The translations under genes were made by a program, and so were the position numbers. A stretch of DNA of 64,000 bases. Origin: Anaerosphaera aminiphila DSM 21120. Its GTDB lineage: Bacteria > Bacillota > Clostridia > Tissierellales > Peptoniphilaceae. The stretch is from positions 1-64,000 of the forward strand of contig NZ_FQXI01000010.1 of NCBI RefSeq assembly GCF_900129925.1, read 5' to 3'. The notes under the pieces were generated by a model, which was given only the letters and a program-made list of their open reading frames with translations, had not been told where the DNA came from and made no database searches. Position 1 is the stretch's first letter. The number at the start of each line of letters is the position of its first letter. Positions 26,193 to 34,382 of this stretch are shown one piece after another.

Positions 26193-26221
26193 TTGACAAC
26201 AATGGCTGTATTTGTTAGGAT
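26193..26221 (+). promoter_or_regulatory. Putative promoter for the tetR-ABC operon
   Basis: TTGACA (26193-26198) and TAGGAT (26216-26221) with a 17-bp spacer in the 258-bp gap 26061-26318. The short inverted repeat GTTA-GGA-TAAC overlaps the -10, a place where a TetR repressor could autoregulate. The rest of the gap is AT-rich with no recognised element. Confidence 0.5.
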
Positions 26222-26318
26222 AACTATTGAACAATGTTCTTTCGAATTGGAGAAAATAAATTTTTATGTACTGCTTAGTAGTTTAAGCTTATAAGTTTAA
26301 AAATATAGGAGGGTCTAG

Positions 26319-26921
26319 TTGATAAGAGTATCTAAAGCGCCAGAAGTTAGAAAACAAGAGTTAATAGATGTGGCGTTGGACTTATTTCAAAAAAAGGGGT
26401 ACGATTCCGTATCTGTGCGTGATATTTTAAAAGTAGTAAATGGACATCCGGGAATGTTTTACTACTATTTTAAGTCTAAACAGGAAATATATAATGAAGC
26501 CATGCATCAAATGATAAAAAGAGAAATAGACAGGAGAACTGAAATATTAAAAGACAGTTCTATATCAATAGAGAGTAGAGCAAAGAGTTTGTTAAATACT
26601 ATTGAAGATGGAATAAATAAGTACTATAGTTCCTTTAATTCTCCGGAGAGTGTGTCCTTTGAAAGTACGGTGTTAATAAAATTTTTAACGGCATTTGCAA
26701 AGCCGGTGTCAGATTTTTTATTAGAGGCAAGGGAGAGAAAAATTATTTCAGAAGAGTCGGGATTAAATGAAGAAACGGCCTATCCTATGGCGCTGTTTTT
26801 AATTCATGGGTGCTTTGGGCTGGTGCACTTAAATAATAGTCCAAAGTCTGCTGAAAATACAAAGTATTTTGAACAATTCATTTGTAATTTTTTAAAAATA
26901 AATCCCTCTATATTTAAATAA
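26319..26921 (+). CDS. TetR-family transcriptional regulator
   Basis: A 200-residue TetR-type protein. The N-terminal helix-turn-helix (RKQELIDVALDLFQKKGYDSVSVRDILK...MFYYYFKSKQEIYNEAM) is clear; the C-terminal ligand domain is unassigned. Starts at TTG behind AGGAGGG. It is followed after 31 bp by an ABC ATPase and a giant FtsX-type permease, and most likely represses that transporter in response to an exported drug or antimicrobial peptide (inference). Confidence 0.9.
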   Translation: MIRVSKAPEVRKQELIDVALDLFQKKGYDSVSVRDILKVVNGHPGMFYYYFKSKQEIYNEAMHQMIKREIDRRTEILKDSSISIESRAKSLLNTIEDGINKYYSSFNSPESVSFESTVLIKFLTAFAKPVSDFLLEARERKIISEESGLNEETAYPMALFLIHGCFGLVHLNNSPKSAENTKYFEQFICNFLKINPSIFK

Positions 26922-26952
26922 AAATATAGGGCAAGTGTAACTGGAGGATAAA

Positions 26953-27654
26953 ATGGCATTTATTGAAGTTAAGAATTTATATAAGCGATATGATATGGGA
27001 GAAACTGTAATAATGGCAAATGACAATTTAAATTTTGAAATTGAAAGAGGAGAATTTGCACTTATAATAGGGCCTTCAGGAGCGGGAAAATCTACATTTT
27101 TAAATATACTGGGCGGAATGGACAGGGCTTCAGATGGAAGTATACTGATAGATGGAAAAGATATAACGAAGTTAAATGAAAGAGAACTAACTACATATAG
27201 AAGGTACGACATGGGCTTTGTATTTCAATTTTATAATTTAATGCCAAATTTAACTGCTTTAGAAAATGTAGAACTTGCCACACAAATTGTAAAGGATGCA
27301 AAGGATCCAAAAAAAGTTTTAGAAGATGTGGGACTTAAAGATAGAATGGACAATTTTCCATCTCAGCTTTCAGGTGGTGAACAGCAGAGAGTGTCAATAG
27401 CAAGGGCGATTGCCAAAAATCCAAAACTGCTTATGTGTGATGAGCCAACTGGAGCTCTTGACTATAAGACGGGAAAGCAAATACTTAGTTTGCTAAAGGA
27501 CTTGAGTAGAAGTACAAATACTACTGTAATAGTAATTACTCACAACAAAGCCATTGCACCGGCAGCAGATAGAGTTATAGAAATAGCAGATTCAAAAATC
27601 AGAAATGTTACATTAAATAAAAATCCGGAGAGTATAGATAATATAGAGTGGTGA
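26953..27654 (+). CDS. ABC transporter ATP-binding protein (MacB/LolD-like)
   Basis: A 233-residue ATPase with Walker [29 protein letters not shown]-loop region, LSGGEQQR signature, Walker [13 protein letters not shown] and ITHN H-loop. The [15 protein letters not shown] pattern places it with MacB/FtsE-type mechanotransmitting systems, matching the FtsX-like permease that follows 13 bp later. Confidence 0.92.
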   Translation: MAFIEVKNLYKRYDMGETVIMANDNLNFEIERGEFALIIGPSGAGKSTFLNILGGMDRASDGSILIDGKDITKLNERELTTYRRYDMGFVFQFYNLMPNLTALENVELATQIVKDAKDPKKVLEDVGLKDRMDNFPSQLSGGEQQRVSIARAIAKNPKLLMCDEPTGALDYKTGKQILSLLKDLSRSTNTTVIVITHNKAIAPAADRVIEIADSKIRNVTLNKNPESIDNIEW

Positions 27655-27667
27655 GGATGGTGGAGAT

Positions 27668-30600
27668 ATGAGTCTTTTGGGAAAAGATACACTTAGAGAA
27701 ATAAAAAATACTTTTTCAAAATATATTTCCATAATACTTATAGTGGGACTTGGAGTTTTTGTATTTATTGGACTAGTTGCCACAGGACCTATAATGAGAA
27801 ATACTTCAGAAACCTATGTAGATAAATACAACTTTGAAGATATTCTTGTGAGCATACCTATGGGTTTTGAAAGTGAAGATGAAAAAATTGTAGAATCTCA
27901 AAGTGGGCTCTATGAGCTTGAATATGGATACGACATAGATTTAGGTGTAAGTGATTCAACTCTTTTAATAAAGGTCTTAAACATGCCCTACAAAATCAAT
28001 ATGCCCATAATAAAAGAGGGAAGGGCTCCTGAAAATATGGGCGAGATAATGCTGGACTTAAATTTAAAAGATAGAGGCTATAAAATTGGAGATAGAGTTG
28101 ACTTTAAAAGAGAAGTTGACAAGTTTAGCTTAGAAGATGAAGAAACAGAAGATGTATTAAAGGATTATTCTTATGAAGTTGTGGGATTTTGTGAGAGTTT
28201 AAACTATATTTCAAATGACAATAAGGGCTATTCGGAAAGAGGTCTTGGAGAAATTAAGGGATTTGGATTTGTAAGTCCCTTTGAATTTCAAAATAACCCC
28301 ACCTATGCACGATTAATATATGAGAGCACTAAGGGACTTACTACAACTTCCAGAGAATATAAAAATGAAATTGAAGAATATAAAAGAGCCTTGGACTTGG
28401 ATTTTAAATATCGTCCGGAAAATAGACTGGTCAGTTTAAGAAGTGATATAGAAGATGAGCTTGAAGAAGGCGAAGAAAAAATAGATGATGCAAAGACTAA
28501 ACTTTCAGATGCAAAGACAGAATTAAGTGATGGAAGAGAAGAACTGGCAGACGGTAAAAGAGAGTATGCTGAGGGTAAAGATGAGTTTGACACGCAAACT
28601 AAAGAAGCCAGAGATAAACTAAATGAGGCAAAGGATAAACTATACAAATCTGAAAAAGACATTGACGATGCGGAAATAGAACTAAGTGATGGGCAGAAAA
28701 AACTTTCAGATGGACGAAAAGAATTAGACGATGCAAAAACTGAGCTAGCTACCGGAAAAATTGAATACACTCAGGGGAAAATGGAATATGAAAGTGGATT
28801 GGCCAAGTTAGAGGCCAGTAAAACTCAACTTGAAGAAGGAGAAAAACAACTACAGGACGGGCGAAAAAAACTTGATGAAGCTTGGGAAAAAATAAAAGAG
28901 TCCACTGATCAACTAAACTCCGGAGAAAAAGAAATAGCAGAAAATAAAAAACTACTTGAAGATGGAGAAAAACTGCTGCAAGATGCAATAGCTCAAATTG
29001 GTTCGGGGATGGGTTTAAGTGGAGCAAGTATTGGAGAAATTGAAGAACAGATAAATTCAATGTCAAATATGCTTCCAAGTGCAAAATCTCTAATCGATGG
29101 GCACAGAGAAATATTACAGGGGATAAGTTTAGCAGAGAGTTCTTTAAATGATTTAACTGCAAAGAGCGAGTACCTAAGAGCTCAAATAGAATCTCTTAGA
29201 GAACAGTTAAATTCGCCAGGTTTATCAGAAGAACAAAAGGCTCAAATAAACAGTCAAATTGCAGAGTTGGAACAATCTAAAGCTCAATTGGACAGTGGCA
29301 TTACACAGGCAAGAGAAACTTTAATATCACTAAATGCAAAAAATGAAGTAATTGAAAACAGCATAAGTGAAATAAATTCCAGCTTACCTCAGGGAATGGA
29401 TATAGAAAGAGACTATAATTCACTGGTTTCTCAATTAGAAGTTGCAAAATTCGGAATCAGCGAAATAAAAGAAAAGTCAAAAGAATTAGAAGATGGCAAG
29501 CAAAAACTTGCTGCTGCTGAAAAAGAAATAACAGATGGAAAAAAACAACTTGCCGACGGTGTGAAGGAAGCAGAATCGGGAGAAAGTGAATACTTAGAAA
29601 ATAAAAAGAAAATAGATGATGGCAAGGCAGAGTACAAGTCAGGCGAAAGTGAATTGGAGTCTGCAAAAAAACAGCTTGCCGATGCAAGTACTGAGCTCTC
29701 TGATGGACAAAGAGAATATGAAGATGGAGAAAAGACATATATTGAAAGCTATGAGGAGTTTTTAGAGGGCAGATCTGAATTAGATGCGGGGAAGATGGCT
29801 TTTACGGAGGGAAGAAAGACTTACAATGAGGGAAGCGAAGAATATGCAGAAGAAGTAAAAAAAGGCGAAGACAAGTTAAAAGAAGCCAGAGAAAAACTAT
29901 ATAAAGGGCAAGCAGATTTGGCAGAGGGCGAAAGAGAATTTAAAGACAAGAGTTTAGAAGCTGACGAAAAAATTGCAGACGGAGAGAAAAAAATTGCAGA
30001 TGCCAGAAGAATAATGGGAATTTTAAAACAGCCTAGATATACTATTACACCAAGGTATAACAATGCTGATTTAAACACATATTTAAATGATGCAAGAAGT
30101 ATGGACTTGTTATCTTTAATATTTCCCGTGTTTTTCTTTATGATTTCACTTTTAGTTTCCTTTACTACAATGACTAGAATGGTAGAAGAGCAGAGAACTA
30201 TAATAGGAACCTATAAAGCGTTGGGTTATGCAAACTCTGAAATATCCAGAAAATTTTTCATATATGGAGGGTCGGCCTCAATAATAGGAGGAGTTATTGG
30301 AGCGCTGCTTGGAAGTTTTATTCTTCCGGAGATAATAGGAATAGCCTATTCTACAGGCACTATATTTCAAGATAAGTTAATTCTTCAGTTTTATTTATTT
30401 AGATCAATCTTGGCAATAGCAATTGGATTTTTCTTTACAGCTGTTGCAGCAAAAATTTCTGTAAATAATACGCTTAAAGAAAATGCTGCGAACCTTCTAA
30501 GAGTAAAACCTCCAAAAAGTGGAAATAGAATATTCTTAGAGAGAATAACCCCGATTTGGAGCAGAATGAACTTTTTCTTTAAAGTAACAGCTAGAAATTT

Positions 30601-31705
30601 ATTTAGATATAAAAATAGAATGATTATGACAATAATAGGTGTCATGGGATGTATGGCACTTTTAGTACTTGGATTTGGAATCAGATCCTCAATTGAGGGA
30701 ATAGAAGGTATACAATTTCACGAATTGTTAAAATACGATATTGCAGTTACCTATGATAGAGATGTAGATGAAAACTCATATACTCAGTACAAGGAGTTTT
30801 TAAAATCCAAAGAACTTCAGGGAATATCAGTTTATGAAGAATCGTTGGAATCGGATTATAAGGAACTAAATCAAAATATTGTACTAGTAGTACCTGAAGA
30901 AAATGAAGAACTATACGACTACATCAATGTAAGGAACAGAAGGACAGGAGAAAAAATAGAACTGCCTAGTAGAGGTGTAGTAGTAAGTGAAAAATTTGCA
31001 AAACTTAAAAAACTAAGAGTTGGAGATTTAGTAAAAGTTAAGGATATAGAAAATAGAGAATATGAAGTAGAAGTTAAGGCAATAGATGAAATGTATGTAG
31101 GACACTATATGTTTATGGATAGGGGTTACTATGAAAAAGTCTTTGGAAGGAGCTATGAGCCAAACACTGATTTATTAAAACTGGAAAACTACTCCAATGA
31201 AGACATTGAAAAATTGAGCACAGACTTTATATCTCATAAGTCAGTACTTTCAGTAGTAGATGTAAGTTCTATAAAAACTTTAGTAAATCAACTAATGGGA
31301 TCTATTTCAAAAGTGGAACTGATTATTACTGTAGCTTCAAGTTTACTTGCAATGGTAGTACTCTATAATTTGACAAATATTAATATTGAAGAGCGAATTA
31401 GAGAAATATCCACAATTAAAGTTCTTGGATTTTATCCAAAGGAGACAACGGAATATATCTACAGAGAAACCTGGATACTTACAATAATAGGAATGCTATT
31501 TGGAACAGTGGTTGGAAAAGGGCTTCACTATGGAGTTCTTCAAATGGTAGTGCCTTATGAGGCGATGATGGATCCTAAATTAAAGGCAACAAGTTATTTA
31601 ATAGCAGCATTAATTACTGTTACTGTTAGTTTAGTAATAATGGTAATTTTCCACAATAAACTAAAAAGAATAGATATGGTAGAAGCTTTAAAGACAAATG
31701 AGTAA
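27668..31705 (+). CDS. Giant FtsX-family ABC permease with long coiled-coil ectodomain
   Basis: A 1345-residue protein: N-terminal helix (about 17-40), a mixed ectodomain to about 255, then roughly 530 residues of coiled coil built of repeated Leu-x-x-Gly-type heptads (LSDG, LADG, LEEG and similar, about 258-785). Two FtsX-type membrane blocks follow (about 812-940 and 984-1010 with its ectodomain, ending in helices at about 1213-1340). The xxxLxxG heptad array is known in YhgE/Pip- and RND/FtsX-related Gram-positive surface proteins. Together with the ATPase it would act as a mechanotransmission exporter or envelope-remodelling device. The coil could span much of the cell wall. Starts at ATG after GGTGGAGAT. 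Confidence 0.88.
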   Translation: MSLLGKDTLREIKNTFSKYISIILIVGLGVFVFIGLVATGPIMRNTSETYVDKYNFEDILVSIPMGFESEDEKIVESQSGLYELEYGYDIDLGVSDSTLLIKVLNMPYKINMPIIKEGRAPENMGEIMLDLNLKDRGYKIGDRVDFKREVDKFSLEDEETEDVLKDYSYEVVGFCESLNYISNDNKGYSERGLGEIKGFGFVSPFEFQNNPTYARLIYESTKGLTTTSREYKNEIEEYKRALDLDFKYRPENRLVSLRSDIEDELEEGEEKIDDAKTKLSDAKTELSDGREELADGKREYAEGKDEFDTQTKEARDKLNEAKDKLYKSEKDIDDAEIELSDGQKKLSDGRKELDDAKTELATGKIEYTQGKMEYESGLAKLEASKTQLEEGEKQLQDGRKKLDEAWEKIKESTDQLNSGEKEIAENKKLLEDGEKLLQDAIAQIGSGMGLSGASIGEIEEQINSMSNMLPSAKSLIDGHREILQGISLAESSLNDLTAKSEYLRAQIESLREQLNSPGLSEEQKAQINSQIAELEQSKAQLDSGITQARETLISLNAKNEVIENSISEINSSLPQGMDIERDYNSLVSQLEVAKFGISEIKEKSKELEDGKQKLAAAEKEITDGKKQLADGVKEAESGESEYLENKKKIDDGKAEYKSGESELESAKKQLADASTELSDGQREYEDGEKTYIESYEEFLEGRSELDAGKMAFTEGRKTYNEGSEEYAEEVKKGEDKLKEAREKLYKGQADLAEGEREFKDKSLEADEKIADGEKKIADARRIMGILKQPRYTITPRYNNADLNTYLNDARSMDLLSLIFPVFFFMISLLVSFTTMTRMVEEQRTIIGTYKALGYANSEISRKFFIYGGSASIIGGVIGALLGSFILPEIIGIAYSTGTIFQDKLILQFYLFRSILAIAIGFFFTAVAAKISVNNTLKENAANLLRVKPPKSGNRIFLERITPIWSRMNFFFKVTARNLFRYKNRMIMTIIGVMGCMALLVLGFGIRSSIEGIEGIQFHELLKYDIAVTYDRDVDENSYTQYKEFLKSKELQGISVYEESLESDYKELNQNIVLVVPEENEELYDYINVRNRRTGEKIELPSRGVVVSEKFAKLKKLRVGDLVKVKDIENREYEVEVKAIDEMYVGHYMFMDRGYYEKVFGRSYEPNTDLLKLENYSNEDIEKLSTDFISHKSVLSVVDVSSIKTLVNQLMGSISKVELIITVASSLLAMVVLYNLTNINIEERIREISTIKVLGFYPKETTEYIYRETWILTIIGMLFGTVVGKGLHYGVLQMVVPYEAMMDPKLKATSYLIAALITVTVSLVIMVIFHNKLKRIDMVEALKTNE

Positions 31706-31722
31706 AAGTGGCTAATAGGTTT

Positions 31723-31751
31723 GTTATATCTAAAGTCTATATGGTATAATG
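31723..31751 (+). promoter_or_regulatory. Putative promoter for murA
   Basis: TTGTTA (31723-31728), 18-bp spacer, perfect TATAAT (31746-31751), 30 bp before the murA start. No terminator is visible between the permease stop and this promoter. Confidence 0.6.
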
Positions 31752-31781
31752 TGTCTGTAAAAAATTTGCGGGGGAATATGA

Positions 31782-33038
31782 TTGAAGAAAATAATTGTAA
31801 AGAAAAGTTTAAATCTTCATGGGTCTGTTAGAATTAGCGGTGCTAAAAATGCTGCATTGCCAATACTTGCTGCTTCAATTTTGGGCACAGAAGACATTGT
31901 GTTAGAAGATGTTCCAGAACTTAAAGATGTTGAGATAATGGCTGAAGTACTAAGGTCATTAGGTTGTGAAGTAAAAAAAATCGGAAAAAATAAATTTATA
32001 ATAAATTCTAAAAATTTAAACTCATATGAGACAAAATATGAGCTAATGAGTCAAATGAGAGCGTCATTTTTAGTAATGGGACCACTTCTTGGGAGAATGG
32101 GAAAAACTGTAAATTCCCTGCCGGGAGGTTGCAATATTGGTTCAAGGCCAATAGATTTACACTTAAAGGGCTTTGAGGCACTGGGAGCTGTAGTTGAAAA
32201 CAACGTTGGAGATATTACAGCTTATAGTGAAAATTTAGTTGGCGCTAGAATTTATTTAGACTTTCCATCTGTGGGAGCAACTGAAAATATTATAATGGCT
32301 GCTGTACTTGCAGAAGGTGAGACGGTAATAGAAAATGCTGCAATGGAGCCGGAAATAGTTGATCTTGCAAACTTCTTGAGAAAACTTGGAGCAAAGGTAA
32401 CAGGTGCCGGAACTTCAACTATTAGAATAAATGGAGTCAAGGAATTAAAAGGGTGTACTCATCAAATAATACCTGACAGAATTGAAGCCGGAACATTTAT
32501 GGTTGCAGCGGCAATATGCCAAGGAGATATTACAGTTGAAAATGTAATCAGTTCACATATGAAGCCAATAGTTGCAAAACTAAAGGAATGTGGAGCAGAG
32601 GTCATTGAAGATGACGATAAAATAAGAGTAATAGGAAATTCAGAACTTAAGCCAATTACTATAAAGACTATGCCCTATCCTGGATTTCCAACTGATATGC
32701 AAGCTCAGTTTTTAGCGCTTATGACTCAATTAAAGGGAGTTAGTATTGCCAAGGAAACTGTGTTTGAAAACAGATTTATGCACGTTGATGAACTTGTAAA
32801 AATGGGTGCAGATATTGTAGTAAATGACAGAGAGGCAGTAGTAAGTGGCGGCAAAAAGCTCAAAGGAGAAAAAGTTAAGGCAACGGACTTAAGAGCAGGC
32901 GCAGCACTAATACTTGCGGGAATTGTGGCTGAAGGGGAAACTGAAATATCTGAAATATACCATATAGACAGAGGATACGAAGATATAGAAGAAAAATTTA
33001 GAAGCATTGGTGCAAATATAAATAGAGTAGACAGATAA
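31782..33038 (+). CDS. murA: UDP-N-acetylglucosamine 1-carboxyvinyltransferase
   Basis: A 418-residue EPSP-synthase-fold enzyme for the first committed step of peptidoglycan synthesis. The N-terminal GAKNAALP substrate motif and the LPGGCNIGSRPIDLH loop with the catalytic, fosfomycin-reactive cysteine (Cys117) are intact. Length is normal. The frame starts at TTG at 31782 after GCGGGGGAA; a nearby ATG is out of frame. Some Firmicutes carry two murA copies; which this is cannot be told. A bidirectional terminator follows. Confidence 0.95.
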   Translation: MKKIIVKKSLNLHGSVRISGAKNAALPILAASILGTEDIVLEDVPELKDVEIMAEVLRSLGCEVKKIGKNKFIINSKNLNSYETKYELMSQMRASFLVMGPLLGRMGKTVNSLPGGCNIGSRPIDLHLKGFEALGAVVENNVGDITAYSENLVGARIYLDFPSVGATENIIMAAVLAEGETVIENAAMEPEIVDLANFLRKLGAKVTGAGTSTIRINGVKELKGCTHQIIPDRIEAGTFMVAAAICQGDITVENVISSHMKPIVAKLKECGAEVIEDDDKIRVIGNSELKPITIKTMPYPGFPTDMQAQFLALMTQLKGVSIAKETVFENRFMHVDELVKMGADIVVNDREAVVSGGKKLKGEKVKATDLRAGAALILAGIVAEGETEISEIYHIDRGYEDIEEKFRSIGANINRVDR

Positions 33039-33071
33039 AAAAACTCACGGTTATTTAAACCGTGAGTTTTT
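33039..33071. terminator. Bidirectional terminator between murA and a lipoprotein gene
   Basis: Arms AACTCACGGTT and AACCGTGAGTT with short loop and flanking A/T runs on both sides, between convergent genes. Confidence 0.9.
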
Positions 33072-33086
33072 AAATGTTTTATAAAC

Positions 33087-33650
33087 TTATTTAACAGACT
33101 TTAATTCAATTGTAAAATCAAGGGATGAATTTCCGTCGAAGGTACCTGACATTTCAACAACGTCGTCTTCAGTTGGAAGTTCATTTCTATTATCTTCATA
33201 TACAAAGTAATTGTGAGTTATATTTTCTTTTCCCTGAAGAACTTTTACAATTTCTTGTTCACTTAAAAAAGTGTAGCTGTTCATATTGGAAATTGAAATT
33301 TTTAATTCTTTCACTTCTTTTAAATCAACATTTCCATCACCGTCATAGAGTACAAAACTTTCAACCTTGTATTCAGGTCTATTGTCTTGCAAACTTATGT
33401 ACTCGTCAGAATCTTTACCAAATTCACTTTCAATAAGTTTTTCATCTTCAGCGGTAAATTTAGAAACTGTAATTTCAGCACTGTAGTTTTCAGTTCGTCC
33501 TTCAAAGTGAGTGATAATATCGCTTTTTGTATCTTCTTCAGTAATTGGGGCATTGTTATTTTTATTGTTTGTATTGGCAGTGTTTTCTTCTTTACTTCCA
33601 CATCCAACTAACATTAGCATTAATGCAAAAACAATAGTTAATTTTTTCAT
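33087..33650 (-). CDS. Putative lipoprotein, 187 residues
   Basis: Signal peptide with lipobox LVGC (Cys17), an Asn/Thr-rich linker (about residues 20-45) and a 140-residue acidic domain. The domain shows no family I recognise; its repeated EKLIESEFGKD and EQEIVKVLQGKEN segments suggest an alpha/beta domain exposed outside the membrane. Monocistronic, with AGGAGGTGG ribosome-binding site. Confidence 0.7.
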   Translation of the reverse strand: MKKLTIVFALMLMLVGCGSKEENTANTNNKNNNAPITEEDTKSDIITHFEGRTENYSAEITVSKFTAEDEKLIESEFGKDSDEYISLQDNRPEYKVESFVLYDGDGNVDLKEVKELKISISNMNSYTFLSEQEIVKVLQGKENITHNYFVYEDNRNELPTEDDVVEMSGTFDGNSSLDFTIELKSVK

Positions 33651-33734
33651 AAGCCACCTCCTATTTAATATAATATATCACAAATGTGGTAACAATAAAA
33701 AATAAATGTGAAATTGCTGTAATTGATAATTTAC

Positions 33735-34256
33735 CTAGTGATGTAGTTTTTTAAAGTTCATATAGGGTTTATATACAGCTGCAATTATAATAAGAGTGAT
33801 TACAAGTTCTACAAACACAAAGGAATTGTATTGTAGAGAGTATAGCCAAGGTGCCAAGTTATCCGGAGCATAAAAGCCGAATATTAACCATCCTGACAAA
33901 AAGTGGCATACAAATCTAATTAAAATTGCAATGGTAGATCCAACTAGAGTTCCTCTTAAAGTTTTTGGAAAGAAGCCTACTATTCCCAAAACTCCAAATG
34001 CAATTATATAGTCTAAAAGTATTGAAAGTGGGTTTAGTATAAATCCTCCAAACATAAATTGGAAGATGCCATAGATAAAAGAGGCAATGAGACCATATTT
34101 TCCTCCCCAAGTTGCAGAGAAGAGAATAATGGGCACCATACTGCCTAGAGTAACAGAACCTCCTTGAGGAAGTTGGAAAAGTTTTACATAACTTAAGACC
34201 TGAGCAAGAGCTATCATAACTCCTGCTTCAGTTAACATTTTAGTATTATTTTTCAT
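33735..34256 (-). CDS. thiT: Thiamine ECF-transporter substrate-binding component ThiT
   Basis: A 173-residue integral membrane protein with six hydrophobic segments, matching the ThiT (YuaJ) S-component. Conserved thiamine-site residues lie in the PQGGSVTLGSMVPI and YGIFQFMFGG stretches. It binds thiamine and works with the shared energy-coupling ATPases and EcfT, which are not in this window. Directly downstream of a TPP riboswitch, which strongly supports the assignment. Confidence 0.92.
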   Translation of the reverse strand: MKNNTKMLTEAGVMIALAQVLSYVKLFQLPQGGSVTLGSMVPIILFSATWGGKYGLIASFIYGIFQFMFGGFILNPLSILLDYIIAFGVLGIVGFFPKTLRGTLVGSTIAILIRFVCHFLSGWLIFGFYAPDNLAPWLYSLQYNSFVFVELVITLIIIAAVYKPYMNFKKLHH

Positions 34257-34260
34257 AATT

Positions 34261-34372
34261 CACCTTTCTAACAGGTGCCAACTTAAGTGTATTTGGAATT
34301 CACTACGCCAGCATTATCTGGATCAGCTTAAGGGTTAAATCTCAGCAAAAGCTCCCCTATTCCTGTTTAAAT
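34261..34372 (-). promoter_or_regulatory. TPP (THI-box) riboswitch controlling thiT translation
   Basis: On the minus strand the conserved aptamer elements are present: GGGGAGC, GCTGAGAT, ACCCTT, CTGATCCAGATAATGCTGGCG and GTAG. Behind the aptamer, CACCT (34273-34277) can pair with AGGTG (34261-34265), which is the thiT ribosome-binding site, so TPP binding should block translation initiation. No intrinsic terminator lies between aptamer and gene. Confidence 0.93.
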
Positions 34373-34382
34373 TTTATTTTAT

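Noticed and set aside
26222-26240. LexA-type box (GAACAATGTTC) near the tetR gene
   Set aside because: Spacing is 3 bases instead of 4 and there are no repair genes nearby.
28303-28770. Serine-rich antisense frame within the FtsX permease coiled coil
   Set aside because: It is the reverse-frame shadow of the repetitive Glu/Lys/Asp/Gly codons; no ribosome-binding site and no family match.
28440-30020. DNA tandem-repeat array in the FtsX permease
   Set aside because: The periodicity is at the protein heptad level; nucleotide units are too divergent to call a DNA repeat.
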